A DNA stretch of 64,000 nucleotides from Paenibacillus taihuensis (GCF_003386535.1 NZ_QTTN01000030.1:1-64000); one strand, 5' to 3'; counted from the stretch's first letter, positions 8,749 to 19,405 are shown. Numbers and translations: made by a program. The notes: generated by a model not told the origin, from the sequence alone.

Positions 8749-8801
8749 CAAAACAACCTCCAATTCCACTTTCTTTCCAAGTGGGTTGGAGGTTGTTTTT
8801 A
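8749..8801. terminator. bidirectional terminator
   Basis: AAAACAACCTCCAA pairs with TTGGAGGTTGTTTT, followed by T-runs on both strands. It lies between the convergent PAS-XRE gene and the chemoreceptor gene. Confidence 0.92.
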
Positions 8802-8811
8802 TAACGATAAC

Positions 8812-10584
8812 TTATAGTTTGAATTTCGAAGCGACTTCGTTCATGCCTTGCGCAATTTCGCTGAGCGAGCGCGAGGACAATGCAATCTGCTCCGCAGATG
8901 CCGTCTGCTCCTCGGACGTCGCCGCTACCGTCATCGCTGTCTCCGAGCTGTCTCTTGCGATTTCCTTCAGACGCTTCATTGCGCCAATGACCTGCTCCGA
9001 ACCTGCTGCCATCTGTTCCGAAGCTGCAGCAACCTCCTGCACCTGGCCGGATACCCGCTCCGATGCGGCGGCGATGCCTGCGAATGATTCGCCTGCTTCA
9101 CGGACGCTGCGAAGCCCTTCTTCCGCTTCAACTGCTGTAGCGTGCATGGACTGTACCGCGACGAGTGTATCGTCCGTTACTTGCTTGACCACGCTATCAA
9201 TCTCATCAACTGCCTCGGACGTCTGCTGCGCAAGCTTGCGCACTTCATCGGCAACGACTGCGAAGCCGCGGCCATGCTCGCCTGCACGCGCTGCTTCAAT
9301 CGCAGCGTTAAGCGCAAGCAAGTTCGTATGCTTGGACACTTCGCCGATCAGCTTCGAGATCATGCCGATATTGCGCGTATGCAGCTCGAGCTGGTTGACT
9401 TGTTCCACCGTCTTCTGAACGGTTTCATAAATGCCGGTCATCTTCACCATCGCCTGCTTCACGGCATCGAGACCGACAGCCGCTTCACGGCTCGCATCCG
9501 CCGACAAGCTTGCTACGACCGAAGTGGACTCCGCGATACGGTTGATGCCTTCGCCCAAATCCTGCGTCGTCTTGCTCACTTCCTCGAAGCGCTGAAGCGT
9601 CACTTCCGTGCCCTCAGCCATCTGCGATACCGATTCCGCCGCTTGCTGCGACGCGCTTGCATTCTGCTCCGAAATCGCGAGCATCTGCTGCGAAGAAGAA
9701 GCAATGCTTGCGGACGCTTCCTGCACGCCGCGCATCGCCGTCTGCAGCTGGCCGATCATGAGGCTAAGCGATGCGAACAACGCGCCAATCTCGTCCTTGT
9801 TGCGAATCTTCGGCATCGTGACGAGCAGATTGCCGTCCGCCACTTCGTTGACGACCTTGGCCGCTTGCTTAATCGGCTTCGAAATTGCATTGCGTACGTA
9901 CCAGGTCAGCAGCACGACGAGTACGACGCCAGCCGCTAGCGCAATGAGAATCCATTGTGTTGCTTGCTTGCTAAGATCAAGGTTTTCCTGCTTCGCATCC
10001 TCTGCACCGCTATGATTATTGCGAACGAGGTAGTCGATATTCGCCTGAATCGCCATGTACGACTTCTCGGACTGCTTCATGAAGCTGGAAACCTGGTCGA
10101 CGGACAGGTTCTGCTTGGAAAGCTCAATCGTCTTATTATATGTCGCCTCATACGTCTTCCAAGCTTCTTCGAGATTCGCGAGCAGGTTAGAATCCTCGGA
10201 ATCCGTATCGGTAATAATCGATTTATAGGAAGCAAAGCTGTCGTTTACTTTCTGAATCGTTGCATCTGCGTCCGCCTTATACTGCTTCTTCAAATTGTCG
10301 TTCTGTTCAATGAGAAGCTTGTACTGCGTGGACAGCACGTGGTCTGCCATATAGTTGATATTATTGATCGTTTCTACGCCGGCCAGCCATCTGTCGGCGA
10401 TGACCTTCGAATTATCGTTCAGCTTGAACATCATCGTAGTACTAATGGCACCATTAGCGACGAGCAGCAGGAGAACGCTTATAAACGACACCATCAGCTT
10501 GGCGCCAACCGTCCATTTGAGCTTCACATTCATCGAGTTAAGTTGCGAGTTAGGCTTGTTGTTTAGCTTCAATTTTTTCTTCAT
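8812..10584 (-). CDS. methyl-accepting chemotaxis protein
   Basis: 590-residue transmembrane chemoreceptor. TM1 is at about 25-50, followed by a four-helix-bundle ligand domain (4HB_MCP type, about 50-200) rich in helices. TM2 is at about 205-230, with a HAMP domain to about 280. The cytoplasmic signalling hairpin contains the conserved tip [20 protein letters not shown] and [17 protein letters not shown]. It would signal to CheA/CheW elsewhere in the genome. The start at 10584 follows GAGGCGGAG; the frame opens at 10608. A SigD-like promoter lies upstream, fitting motility-regulon control. Confidence 0.95.
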   Translation of the reverse strand: MKKKLKLNNKPNSQLNSMNVKLKWTVGAKLMVSFISVLLLLVANGAISTTMMFKLNDNSKVIADRWLAGVETINNINYMADHVLSTQYKLLIEQNDNLKKQYKADADATIQKVNDSFASYKSIITDTDSEDSNLLANLEEAWKTYEATYNKTIELSKQNLSVDQVSSFMKQSEKSYMAIQANIDYLVRNNHSGAEDAKQENLDLSKQATQWILIALAAGVVLVVLLTWYVRNAISKPIKQAAKVVNEVADGNLLVTMPKIRNKDEIGALFASLSLMIGQLQTAMRGVQEASASIASSSQQMLAISEQNASASQQAAESVSQMAEGTEVTLQRFEEVSKTTQDLGEGINRIAESTSVVASLSADASREAAVGLDAVKQAMVKMTGIYETVQKTVEQVNQLELHTRNIGMISKLIGEVSKHTNLLALNAAIEAARAGEHGRGFAVVADEVRKLAQQTSEAVDEIDSVVKQVTDDTLVAVQSMHATAVEAEEGLRSVREAGESFAGIAAASERVSGQVQEVAAASEQMAAGSEQVIGAMKRLKEIARDSSETAMTVAATSEEQTASAEQIALSSRSLSEIAQGMNEVASKFKL

Positions 10585-10726
10585 CTTATGGATCTCCGCC
10601 TCTGCCATCGATTATGTAGATTGCAATAATCTAGTAATATAGTCCAACACTAGTATACTTTGGAATAGTCCCCAGATACAGCATCCATCCGGGCAAATCC
10701 CGCTTGTAACTTCTTCCAATCTAGTG

Positions 10727-10754
10727 CTATCGACATATTAACTCGTCCATTTTA
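10727..10754 (-). promoter_or_regulatory. candidate SigD (flagellar sigma) promoter of the chemoreceptor gene
   Basis: On the minus strand TAAA is followed after 16 bases by GTCGATAG. The SigD consensus is TAAA, 14-16 bases, GCCGATAT, so the -10 matches at six of eight positions. It lies about 145 bases before the gene start, leaving a long leader. This is a pattern match only. Confidence 0.5.
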
Positions 10755-10801
10755 CCATCTCTTAACAGAAGTTTAAATAATTAAATAGTCGCATAAATAA
10801 C

Positions 10802-10844
10802 AAAAAATCCGCTGACTCCCGTTATAGACGAAAGTCAGCGGATT
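10802..10844 (-). terminator. terminator of the xylAB operon
   Basis: AATCCGCTGACT pairs with AGTCAGCGGATT around a 15-base loop, then TTTTTG on the minus strand. It is 26 bases after the xylB stop. Confidence 0.92.
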
Positions 10845-10869
10845 GCTGCGCTTTATTAATAGAAGCGTT

Positions 10870-12369
10870 TTATTTGCGGTACGGCTGAAGCGCTGCATTC
10901 ATGCCGCGCGTTTGTGCATAAATATCCTGATAAATCCGGAATAGGCCTGCGTATGCATCCACGGCAGCCGGATTCGGCTTGTAAACCGAGGAGCGCTTCA
11001 CGAACAGCTCCGCGCAAGCGTCGAGACTTTCGAACCAGCCGCAGCCATAGGCTGCGAGCATTGCTGCGCCAAGGCCTGGGCCTTGCTCGTTCTCAAGCGC
11101 AACCACGTCTGCATTGAAGATATCAGCTTGCATCTGCAGCCACACCGGATTTTGCGCGCCGCCGCCGATCGAGATGATCGTGTCGACGGTCTTGCCTGCT
11201 TGACGGAACATATCGACAGATTCATTCAGCGAGAACGTAATGCCTTCCATAACCGCTCGTGCAAAATGAATCCGCTCATGCGAGCCGTCGATGCCGATGA
11301 AGCTGCCGCGAATAACGGAATCCGCATGCGGTGTGCGCTCGCCTACGAGATACGGTGTGAACAATAGGCCGTTCGAGCCTGGCAACACATCGCCTGCGCC
11401 TTGAAGCAGCTCATCGTAAGACTCGCCCTTCGCGAACGTATTCTTGAACCAGCTGAGGCTGTAGCCTGCAGCGAGCGTTACGCCCATCGCGTAGAACGCA
11501 TTTTCTTTGCCGTGGTTGAAGAAATGGACTTTCCCACGGAAGTCATTGCCGCTTCCTTGCTCATAGGACAGGATAACGCCTGACGTGCCGATGCTGCACA
11601 TCGTCAGCCCTTCTTGCAGAATGCCCGAACCGATCGCGCCGCATGCATTGTCCGCGCCGCCTGCGAACACTTTCGTGTCTGCGCTTAGACCGCAAGCCGC
11701 TGCTTGCTCTGGCAGCAACGTGCCCGTAAGCTCGTGCGATTCGACAAGCGGCGGGCAGAACGATGCAGGCAGATTCACTGCGTTCAGCACTTCGCTGCTC
11801 CAGCGTTTGCCCGCTACGTCAAGCAACAGCGTGCCTGCCGCATCGGAGTAATCCATATGAAGCGCGCCTGTCAGGCGGTAACGCACATAATCCTTCGGCA
11901 GCAGGAACGAAACAGCTTGGGCGAAGACTTCCGGCTCGTGCTTACGCACCCACAGAATCTTCGGCAGCGTGAAGCCTTCCAGCGCCGGATTACGCGTTAC
12001 AGTGAGCAATTGCTCTTGGCCGACAAGCGATTCGATCTCGCGGCATTCCGCCGTCGTGCGCGTGTCGTTCCACAGCATTGCTCTGCGCACTGGCTTGCCT
12101 GCTGCATCGAGCAGCACAAGTCCGTGCATTTGACCGGAGAAGCTGATGCCTTCGATCGCGTCAGCTGGAACGTCTGCGTTCAGGACCAGCTCGCGAAGCG
12201 CGCCGATCGTGCCTGTAACCCAATCTTCCGGCGTTTGCTCGCTCCAGCCGGAATGTTCATGATAAAGCGGGTAGTCGCGCGATGCCTCAGCGGCCACAGT
12301 GCCGCTTCGATCAAGAAGCAGCACCTTTACCGCGCTGGTACCGAGGTCAATACCGATGACGTAGGACAT
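10870..12369 (-). CDS. xylB: xylulokinase
   Basis: FGGY-family carbohydrate kinase of 499 residues. It phosphorylates D-xylulose to xylulose-5-phosphate for the pentose phosphate pathway. The N-terminal phosphate loop GIDLGTSAVKVLLLD, the LWNDTRT motif and the central GGADNACGAIG and SIGGGAQNPVW blocks are characteristic, and the length is normal. AGGAGGC is a clear ribosome site. It starts 14 bases after xylA, forming the operon xylA-xylB. Confidence 0.96.
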   Translation of the reverse strand: MSYVIGIDLGTSAVKVLLLDRSGTVAAEASRDYPLYHEHSGWSEQTPEDWVTGTIGALRELVLNADVPADAIEGISFSGQMHGLVLLDAAGKPVRRAMLWNDTRTTAECREIESLVGQEQLLTVTRNPALEGFTLPKILWVRKHEPEVFAQAVSFLLPKDYVRYRLTGALHMDYSDAAGTLLLDVAGKRWSSEVLNAVNLPASFCPPLVESHELTGTLLPEQAAACGLSADTKVFAGGADNACGAIGSGILQEGLTMCSIGTSGVILSYEQGSGNDFRGKVHFFNHGKENAFYAMGVTLAAGYSLSWFKNTFAKGESYDELLQGAGDVLPGSNGLLFTPYLVGERTPHADSVIRGSFIGIDGSHERIHFARAVMEGITFSLNESVDMFRQAGKTVDTIISIGGGAQNPVWLQMQADIFNADVVALENEQGPGLGAAMLAAYGCGWFESLDACAELFVKRSSVYKPNPAAVDAYAGLFRIYQDIYAQTRGMNAALQPYRK

Positions 12370-12383
12370 GCGGGATTAGCCTC

Positions 12384-13697
12384 CTATACGCTGTAGATGA
12401 TTTCGTTCAGCATCAATTTAATCCGCTCTTGACGGCCGGACTCGTTCTTGATGACGTTGTTTTGCAATGCATATTGCTCAAGGGATGCCAGTGTAGCGCG
12501 GCCAGCAACGATCTCTGCGCCGATGCCGTCGCGGAAGCTGCGGTAACGGTTGTCAACGATGTTGTCGAGCACTTTCTCTTCGATCAGCTTCGCAGCCGCT
12601 TTCAAGCCCCAAGCATAAGTGTCCATACCTGCGATGTGAGCGAGGAACAAGTCTTGGTCTTCGAACGAGCCACGGCGTACTTTCGCGTCGAAGTTGATAC
12701 CGCCGCGGCCGATACCGCCGGCTTTGAGCACTTCATACATGGTAAGTGTTGTCGAAGTCAGGTCTGTAGGGAATTCATCTGTATCCCAGCCGAGCAGCAG
12801 GTCGCCTTGGTTCGCATCAAGCGAGCCAAGCATGCCGTTCAATGCCGCAACGCGGATTTCGTGCTCGAATGTGTGACCTGCAAGCGTAGCGTGGTTGGCT
12901 TCAAGGTTCAGCTTGAACTTGTCTTTCAAGCCATACTTCTGCAAGAACGAAATCGTAGTAGCCGCGTCAAAATCATACTGGTGCTTCGTTGGCTCTTTCG
13001 GCTTCGGCTCGATCAGGAATTGAGCGTCGAATCCGATTTCGTTCGAGTAAGCGATCGCCATTTCGAACAAACGAGCAAGGTTATCAAGCTCAAGGCCCAT
13101 GTCTGTGTTCAGAAGCGTTTCGTAGCCTTCACGGCCGCCCCAGAATACATAGTTTTCGGCGCCAAGGCGCTTACCAACTTCAAGGCTCTTCTTCAATTGC
13201 GCACCAACGTATGCGTATACGTCTGCGTTGCAAGTCGTTGCTGCACCGTGCACGAAGCGCGGGTTAGTGAACATGTTCGCTGTGTTCCAGAGAAGCTTCG
13301 CGCCAGTTGCTTTCATGTTCTCTTCAAGCATGCCGACGATAACGTCGAGGTTCTTATTCGTTTCAGCCAGCGTATCGCCTTCTGGTGCGATGTCGCGGTC
13401 GTGGAAGCAGTAGTAAGGGATGCCGATCTTGTTCAAGAATTCGAAGTTCGCTTCTACGCGGTGCTTCGCTTGATCCATCTCGTTAGCGCTGTCCCAGCCG
13501 CGAACAGCCGTGCCTACGCCGAACGGATCGGAGCCAGCGCCAGTGAATGTATGCCAGTAAGCAACTGCGAAGCGCAGGTGCTCTTCCATTGTTTTGCCGA
13601 GTACGACTTCGCTAGGGTTGTAATGTTTGAATGCGAGCGGATTGTCCGAGCCTTTGCCTTCGAATGCGATTTTGCCGACGTTCTTGAAATATGCCAT
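12384..13697 (-). CDS. xylA: xylose isomerase
   Basis: 437 residues; interconverts D-xylose and D-xylulose with two divalent metals in a TIM barrel. Seen are [10 protein letters not shown] (catalytic His), [26 protein letters not shown] and [17 protein letters not shown], all hallmark segments of class II enzymes. AGGAGGC lies 14 bases before the ATG. It is the first gene of the xylAB operon, with a XylR-type operator in its promoter. Confidence 0.97.
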   Translation of the reverse strand: MAYFKNVGKIAFEGKGSDNPLAFKHYNPSEVVLGKTMEEHLRFAVAYWHTFTGAGSDPFGVGTAVRGWDSANEMDQAKHRVEANFEFLNKIGIPYYCFHDRDIAPEGDTLAETNKNLDVIVGMLEENMKATGAKLLWNTANMFTNPRFVHGAATTCNADVYAYVGAQLKKSLEVGKRLGAENYVFWGGREGYETLLNTDMGLELDNLARLFEMAIAYSNEIGFDAQFLIEPKPKEPTKHQYDFDAATTISFLQKYGLKDKFKLNLEANHATLAGHTFEHEIRVAALNGMLGSLDANQGDLLLGWDTDEFPTDLTSTTLTMYEVLKAGGIGRGGINFDAKVRRGSFEDQDLFLAHIAGMDTYAWGLKAAAKLIEEKVLDNIVDNRYRSFRDGIGAEIVAGRATLASLEQYALQNNVIKNESGRQERIKLMLNEIIYSV

Positions 13698-13720
13698 TTA
13701 AGAAAAGCCTCCTAAAAAGT

Positions 13721-13737
13721 AATGTAAACGTTCTTAC
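13721..13737 (-). promoter_or_regulatory. imperfect cre-like (CcpA) palindrome in the xylA leader
   Basis: TGTAAACGTTCTTACA is a near-palindrome with the TGTAAnCGTT half of a catabolite response element, but 2 bases longer than the canonical 14-mer. It lies just downstream of the xylA -10, where a bound CcpA could block transcription. Xylose operons of Bacillales are commonly under CcpA control. The spacing defect keeps confidence low. Confidence 0.4.
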
Positions 13738-13743
13738 AGCTAT

Positions 13744-13776
13744 TGTAGCATCAAGAAACTTTGTTTGTCTACTAAA
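13744..13776 (-). promoter_or_regulatory. xylA promoter
   Basis: On the minus strand a -35-like TAGACA and a -10 TACAAT are separated by 18 bases. The XylR operator covers the -35 region. The start of transcription would be near 13737. Confidence 0.55.
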
Positions 13777-13782
13777 CAAAGT
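13758..13782. promoter_or_regulatory. XylR operator
   Basis: A perfect inverted repeat, ACTTTGTTT and AAACAAAGT, separated by 7 bases. It closely resembles the xyl operator of Bacillus, where XylR represses xylA without xylose. It overlaps the -35 of the xylA promoter. The xylR gene itself is found at 19484, beyond the DUF11-repeat gene. Confidence 0.85.
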
Positions 13783-13888
13783 ATGTTTTTTCATCCAATT
13801 TTATTTGCATACAAGCATTCGCAGACACACCTAGGCATACCTTGTATGTAGCTTATTTCGACACTCATTCAGGAGGCGAACAGCAACT

Positions 13889-16800
13889 ATGGCCTGCGGC
13901 AACTTAGGCGTAGCAAACGATTTTAATGTGTTCGTGTTCGGCAATCATAAACAATCGTTCGTTGACTCGGGCGGGCGTGTCGCTGTTGGCGGCAAAGCAA
14001 CCTATGACAGCTACGGAATTGGTTCAGCACTGCCCGTCTCGCAGACAAGAGCGGATCTGATTGTCGGTGATTCTATGGATATTACAAGCGGCACGAACTT
14101 CTCCGGCAATAGCGTCATCAGCCCTACTGGAACAATTATAAAATACACCATGACGAACAATAACCATGTAACTGGCCAGCCTCTCCGGGGTACGCCTGTC
14201 GACTTCGCAGCCGCTCGCCAATACTTGACTTGCGCATCTACCTCATGGGGCAGCCTCAGTCCAAACGGAACTGCTCAAGTTAATTTTGGCCAAATCACAC
14301 TGACCGGGAGCAGTTCTGCACTGAACATATTCACGATTAACGGGAACAATGTAGCCGGCTCTGGCGTGTCGCTCACCTCTGCGAATGGCATTAATATCGT
14401 TGCCCCGCTTAACTCCACGATACTCATCAACATTACTGGCACAAGCGTCGGGTTCGGCAGCTATGCCATCTTCAGAAACGGAGGTCAGTCAACGCCGGCC
14501 CATGGTGCGCTTATTCTGTGGAACTTCTTCCAAGCGACGAACGCGTTCAACCTCAATCTATCGATCAAAGGCTCCGTGCTCGCACCTTTTGCAGCTTGGA
14601 GCGCTTCCGGCTATGGCAACATCGACGGCACGCTTGTCGCTGCCTCGCTCGCCAATACGACCGGCTCCATCGAAGAGCATAACGTGCCGTTCACCGGTTG
14701 TTTGCCGGAAGTAGCCTGCACGCCGAGGCTTACGCTTGCGAAGACGGTCAATGGCGGAAGCTCCGTCACGGGCCTTCCAGGAACGCCGCTCACTTATGTG
14801 ATCACCGTAACGAACTCAGGCATCGGCACCTTGTCGAACATCCAGGTCAATGACCCTCTGCTAAACTTCCAGCAGACGATCCCTCAGCTCCCTGCCGGGA
14901 AATCGATGCAGTTCACCATTCAGTCCGAAATTCAACAAGGCCCTCCGGGCAGCAGCTATCAGAATACCGTAACGGCGCAAAGCAGCTTAACCCCTCCACA
15001 ATCGGCATCCGTCACAATCACGATCGAACAAGGAACCATCATCGCCGATTTTCACAAGTCTGTTCAGCCTTCGGAAGCTATGCCCGGGGATGGAGTGATC
15101 TACACCTTCACCGTCGATATTCCGCCATTCGCCACGCTGAACAACGTTCGCCTGGTCGACCCGACGCTCGGCATCGATATGACGTTCCCTTCGTTTACAG
15201 GCGGACAGCTGCTGCAAGTGCCTTTTACGATACCGGCCAATGCTCCGATCGGCAGCAATTTCGTCAATACCGCCACAGTGACTGCCAGCAACCTGTCTGC
15301 GCCGTTAACGGATTCCGCCTCTGTATTCATTACCGAAACTCCCTCCGTTACCTTGTCCAAAGAAGCCGATACCGCCACTGCGATCCCTGGGCAAACGATA
15401 TTCTATACGATCACGGTCACCAATACATCCAAAGCGACAACGTTATTCAATCTGACACTGACAGATCCGCTGCTTCAGCTGTCTCAGACTATTACCAAGC
15501 TGGATCCGCAAACCTCGGTCGTCTTTAACGGCATGTACACGGTACCGCCGTTAACCCCTGCAGGCGCGGTCATCCATAACACGGCAACACTCGTATCCAC
15601 GCTGGGTACGGAAACGGCAAGCACGAACGTGCTCATCACGCCGGCACCGATGGTAACGATCACGAAAACACCGAGCGCGCAGCTCGTCCCCCCCGGCTCT
15701 GTTGTGGAATACACCATCGTGGTCACCAATACAGGCAATATTCCGTTGACGAACGTCACGATTAGCGATCCGGAGCTGTCCTATTCTGAAACGATCCCAG
15801 TTCTGCCTATTGGCGTACAGCATCTGGCCGTCGTCCCGTTCGTCATTCCGCTCGGTACCCCTGCGGGCACGAAGCTATTCAACACTGCGCTTGTCACGAC
15901 GGACCAGACGTCGACTGCTACGGCTACGGCCGAAGTGAGCGTCGCGGCTGTCTTCAGCTTGTCGGTCCTGAAAACAGTCGACCCTACGACGGCACTGCCG
16001 GGTGAAACGGTACTGTTCTCCATTGTCGTCACGAATACTTCCAATACCATACTGACGAACGTCGTTATCACCGATCCGCTGCTGCTGCTGAACGAGACGA
16101 TTCCGGTCCTTGAAGCAGAAGGCTCGGTAATCTTCGATATCCCTTACACCATACCGGCCGGTATGCCGGCTGGCTCGCTGCTGATCAACACGGTAACCGC
16201 CGATTCCGATCAGACACAGCCGCAATCAGCTTCCGTTCAAGTCGTTATCGGCTCAGCGCCATCACTCGCATTGAATAAGACGGTCACGCCAACCAGCGGC
16301 CTGCCAGGAACTCCGATTACCTACACCTTCACCGTGGTCAACACAGGCAACACACCGCTCACTGCGGTGCGCGTGCAAGACCCGCTCCTTGGCGTTGATA
16401 CGACCATTCCGAGCATCCCGATTGGCGGGCAATCCAGCTTCGACGTCCCTTCGAACATTCCGGCTCTGCCGCCTGGAACAATCGTTCACAACATAGCAAC
16501 TGCCGTTTCGGCGGAGACGCCAACACCGGTATCGGCCGATGCTTATGTTACAGTGGGCACCCCGCCGACACTTACGCTAACGAAGTCGGTAAGCGATGCG
16601 ACGGCTCTGCCGGGAGAAACGGTAACCTTCACCATCACGCTGGTCAATACGTCTGCCATCACATTGACGAATGTCCATCTGGTCGATCCTTTCTTCTTCG
16701 TCGACTATACGTTTGATTCGCTCGAAGCCGGTGATTCGAGAATCATAGAAGCCGATTTCACGATTCCGCCAGGCACAATTGCGGGTACCGTATTCACCAA

Positions 16801-19405
16801 CGTCGCAACCGTATCTTCCGACCAGACGCCGCCGATATCGGCCGATGCTTCGATCACAACCGAAGGCTTCTTCGATCTGGCTGTTGCCAAGACCGTTAAC
16901 TTCGCAACGGCACTGCCAGGGCAGACCGTCGAATTTACGCTCGAAGTCGCCAATACAGGCAATACAACGCTCTTTAACGTAACCGTCAGCGACCCGTTCC
17001 TGGGCTTCCAAACCGTGATTGCCGAGCTCCAGCCAGGAGGCGTCCAAACCTGCATGCTGCCGTTCACCATTCCCGCGGACGCCGTTCCGGGAACGACCTA
17101 CACCAATACAATTACCGCGAGCACAGCCGAGACCGGAGACCATTCCGCTAGTGCATCTGTTGTCGTTGTGCCGATTCCGCCCGGTGAAATCAAGGTCCAG
17201 AAGCTCGTCAGCACGTTAACGGCGAGCCCTGGCGAGACGATTTTCTACACCATACTCGTGTACAACGCTTCGTCCGGCCTCGTGACCAATATTCAAATTA
17301 ACGATCCGGTCATCGGCGTAAGCGAAACCGTCGCCGAACTGCCTCCCAACAGCTTGTATACGTTGAGTGCAACATACGTCATACCTGCAGGGACGCCTGG
17401 CGGAACGGTCATCACGAACACCGTAACTGTGGCAGCGCTCGGCGAGACGCAGCAGGCCAGCGTAAGCGTGACGGTAAACGACGTGCCAGCCCTGGCGATC
17501 ACGAAAACCGCGGATCCGGTGACAGCCTCGCCAGGCGATATCGTCAATTACACCATTACGGTGCAAAACGCGGGCAACGTGCCGTTAACGAACGTAGTGG
17601 TAACCGATGCCGCGCTAGGCTTCTCTACTGTCATTCCCGAGCTTGCCATCGGCGCCAGCCAATCGCTGGTTGTGCCGTTCGTCGTGCCTGCCCTGCCGCC
17701 TGGCACGATCATTACGAATACGGCGTCCGCCACCGCGGATCAGGTGCCGACTCCTGTCACGGCATCCGCTTCGATCAGCGTCGATACACCGGCGAGCATA
17801 TTCCTTGAGAAAACGGTAACGCCAAGCTTCGCCGCTCCTGGCGAGACGGTTGTCTTCACCATCGAAGCAGTCAACACCTCGGGAATTACGCTGACGAATG
17901 TTGTGATTGTTGATGAGCTGCTCGGCTTGTTCATCCAGGCACCGCTCGTACCGGCAGGTTTATCCAGGACGATTGTGGTTGACTACACGATTCCGCCGGA
18001 AACGCCAGCAGGCACCGTCATTACGAATGCGGTGACGGTGACGAGCGATCAGACATTGCCAGCCTCGTCAGAGGCATCTGTGACAGTAACGCCAGCGCCT
18101 GCCCTCACGGTGCGGAAGATAGAGAGCCAGTCGACGGCCTTCCCTGGCGAGACGGTCAACTATACGATCATCGTCACGAATACCGGAAACGAGCCGTTGA
18201 CGAACATTCATCTAACGGATTCCCTGCTCGGTCTCAACCAAACGGTCACACTTCTGAACCCGCAGAACACCTTCACGATGGATGTGCCGTTTGAGGTTCC
18301 ATCATCCGGACTTACTGCCGGTGCGAGGGTGTTCAACACCGTCGTCGCAACCTCCGATCAGTCCGATCCCGCCTCCGCGACGACGAACTTGACGATCTTG
18401 CCGGTCTACTCAATTGATGTCCTCAAAACGGCCACTCCGGCCGAAGCGCTGCCAGGTGCAGTCATCACGTTCGAAACTACCGTTACGAACACCTCGAATA
18501 CCGTGTTGACGAATGTGGAGCTTAGCGATCCTCTGCTCTCTATTTCCGAGACGGTAACGACACTGGATGTCGGCGAGTCCTTCACTCTCGTAGCGGAATA
18601 TACCGTTCCGGCAAGGACGCCTGCCGACAGCTTCATCACTAACGTCGTCACAGCCAATTCGAGCGAGACGCCGCCATCGACAACAAGCAGCTCCGTCCTC
18701 GTCCTGCCTGATCCTCGGCTCAGTCTTACCAAATTGCTGCCGCCGATCGGACTGCCGGGCCAGCAGCTTGACATGACTTTGTTTTTTATTAACTCCGGTA
18801 ACCTCACGCTGCATAACATACTTCTGGTCGATGGACCGCTAAGATTCCATCTGGAGGAGTTGGTGCCAGGGGCAAGCGAGATCGGTCAGCTCTGGTTCAG
18901 CATTCCGACGGATGCACAGCCAGGCTCACAGATTGTGAATACCGCTGTCATCACGTCGAATGAAACGGCACCAGTTGAAGCAAGTCAGACTGTCAACGTT
19001 GTAGGGCTCCTAATCGAGAAGTCTTCAAGCTCCTTATCCGTCAACGTCCGTGATACCATCACGTACAATGTGATCGTGCGTAACCCAACCCCATATCCAG
19101 CACAAAATGTCGTGCTCCGCGACCCACTGCCGGGCGAAGCGGTGTTCGTATCTGGCAGTGTCTGGGTGAATGGTGAACGTCTGGTCGATGCTTCGCCAGG
19201 TGCTGCCGGCATTCCGATTGGCACCATCGCAGCCGGTGCCTATACAACCGTGTCGTTCAAAGCGAGGCTGAAGGAGGAGCCGCCGGGCGGCAAGCTGGAT
19301 AATCAAGCGAATGCCAGCTTTACGTTCACAGCCGGTACAACAACGGTCAGCGGCACATCACTGTCGAACATCTGGACTGTCCGCGTCTTTGACGAAGAGG
19401 AATAA
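13889..19405 (+). CDS. giant choice-of-anchor-A / DUF11-repeat protein
   Basis: 1838 residues. The first about 270 residues match the choice-of-anchor A fold (LGVANDFNVFVFGNHKQSF, SGGRVAVGGKATYDSYGIG). They are followed by 15 tandem DUF11-type beta-sandwich repeats of about 101 residues. A repeat typically has LPGETV near its start, ITVTNTGN, LTNVVITDPLL and TNTATVTSDQT; the last is longer and most like a classical DUF11 (DTITYNVIVRN). The protein begins directly with the anchor domain and ends FDEEE. I see no signal peptide, transmembrane segment, LPXTG or S-layer motif, which is odd for a presumed surface fibre. AGGAGGCG lies 12 bases upstream of the ATG. Possible roles are a spore-surface or adhesin-like filament; the function is not known. 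Confidence 0.85.
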   Translation: MACGNLGVANDFNVFVFGNHKQSFVDSGGRVAVGGKATYDSYGIGSALPVSQTRADLIVGDSMDITSGTNFSGNSVISPTGTIIKYTMTNNNHVTGQPLRGTPVDFAAARQYLTCASTSWGSLSPNGTAQVNFGQITLTGSSSALNIFTINGNNVAGSGVSLTSANGINIVAPLNSTILINITGTSVGFGSYAIFRNGGQSTPAHGALILWNFFQATNAFNLNLSIKGSVLAPFAAWSASGYGNIDGTLVAASLANTTGSIEEHNVPFTGCLPEVACTPRLTLAKTVNGGSSVTGLPGTPLTYVITVTNSGIGTLSNIQVNDPLLNFQQTIPQLPAGKSMQFTIQSEIQQGPPGSSYQNTVTAQSSLTPPQSASVTITIEQGTIIADFHKSVQPSEAMPGDGVIYTFTVDIPPFATLNNVRLVDPTLGIDMTFPSFTGGQLLQVPFTIPANAPIGSNFVNTATVTASNLSAPLTDSASVFITETPSVTLSKEADTATAIPGQTIFYTITVTNTSKATTLFNLTLTDPLLQLSQTITKLDPQTSVVFNGMYTVPPLTPAGAVIHNTATLVSTLGTETASTNVLITPAPMVTITKTPSAQLVPPGSVVEYTIVVTNTGNIPLTNVTISDPELSYSETIPVLPIGVQHLAVVPFVIPLGTPAGTKLFNTALVTTDQTSTATATAEVSVAAVFSLSVLKTVDPTTALPGETVLFSIVVTNTSNTILTNVVITDPLLLLNETIPVLEAEGSVIFDIPYTIPAGMPAGSLLINTVTADSDQTQPQSASVQVVIGSAPSLALNKTVTPTSGLPGTPITYTFTVVNTGNTPLTAVRVQDPLLGVDTTIPSIPIGGQSSFDVPSNIPALPPGTIVHNIATAVSAETPTPVSADAYVTVGTPPTLTLTKSVSDATALPGETVTFTITLVNTSAITLTNVHLVDPFFFVDYTFDSLEAGDSRIIEADFTIPPGTIAGTVFTNVATVSSDQTPPISADASITTEGFFDLAVAKTVNFATALPGQTVEFTLEVANTGNTTLFNVTVSDPFLGFQTVIAELQPGGVQTCMLPFTIPADAVPGTTYTNTITASTAETGDHSASASVVVVPIPPGEIKVQKLVSTLTASPGETIFYTILVYNASSGLVTNIQINDPVIGVSETVAELPPNSLYTLSATYVIPAGTPGGTVITNTVTVAALGETQQASVSVTVNDVPALAITKTADPVTASPGDIVNYTITVQNAGNVPLTNVVVTDAALGFSTVIPELAIGASQSLVVPFVVPALPPGTIITNTASATADQVPTPVTASASISVDTPASIFLEKTVTPSFAAPGETVVFTIEAVNTSGITLTNVVIVDELLGLFIQAPLVPAGLSRTIVVDYTIPPETPAGTVITNAVTVTSDQTLPASSEASVTVTPAPALTVRKIESQSTAFPGETVNYTIIVTNTGNEPLTNIHLTDSLLGLNQTVTLLNPQNTFTMDVPFEVPSSGLTAGARVFNTVVATSDQSDPASATTNLTILPVYSIDVLKTATPAEALPGAVITFETTVTNTSNTVLTNVELSDPLLSISETVTTLDVGESFTLVAEYTVPARTPADSFITNVVTANSSETPPSTTSSSVLVLPDPRLSLTKLLPPIGLPGQQLDMTLFFINSGNLTLHNILLVDGPLRFHLEELVPGASEIGQLWFSIPTDAQPGSQIVNTAVITSNETAPVEASQTVNVVGLLIEKSSSSLSVNVRDTITYNVIVRNPTPYPAQNVVLRDPLPGEAVFVSGSVWVNGERLVDASPGAAGIPIGTIAAGAYTTVSFKARLKEEPPGGKLDNQANASFTFTAGTTTVSGTSLSNIWTVRVFDEEE

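Noticed and set aside
12429-13715. 428-residue plus-strand frame opposite xylA
   Set aside because: Shadow of the conserved xylA frame; no ribosome site.
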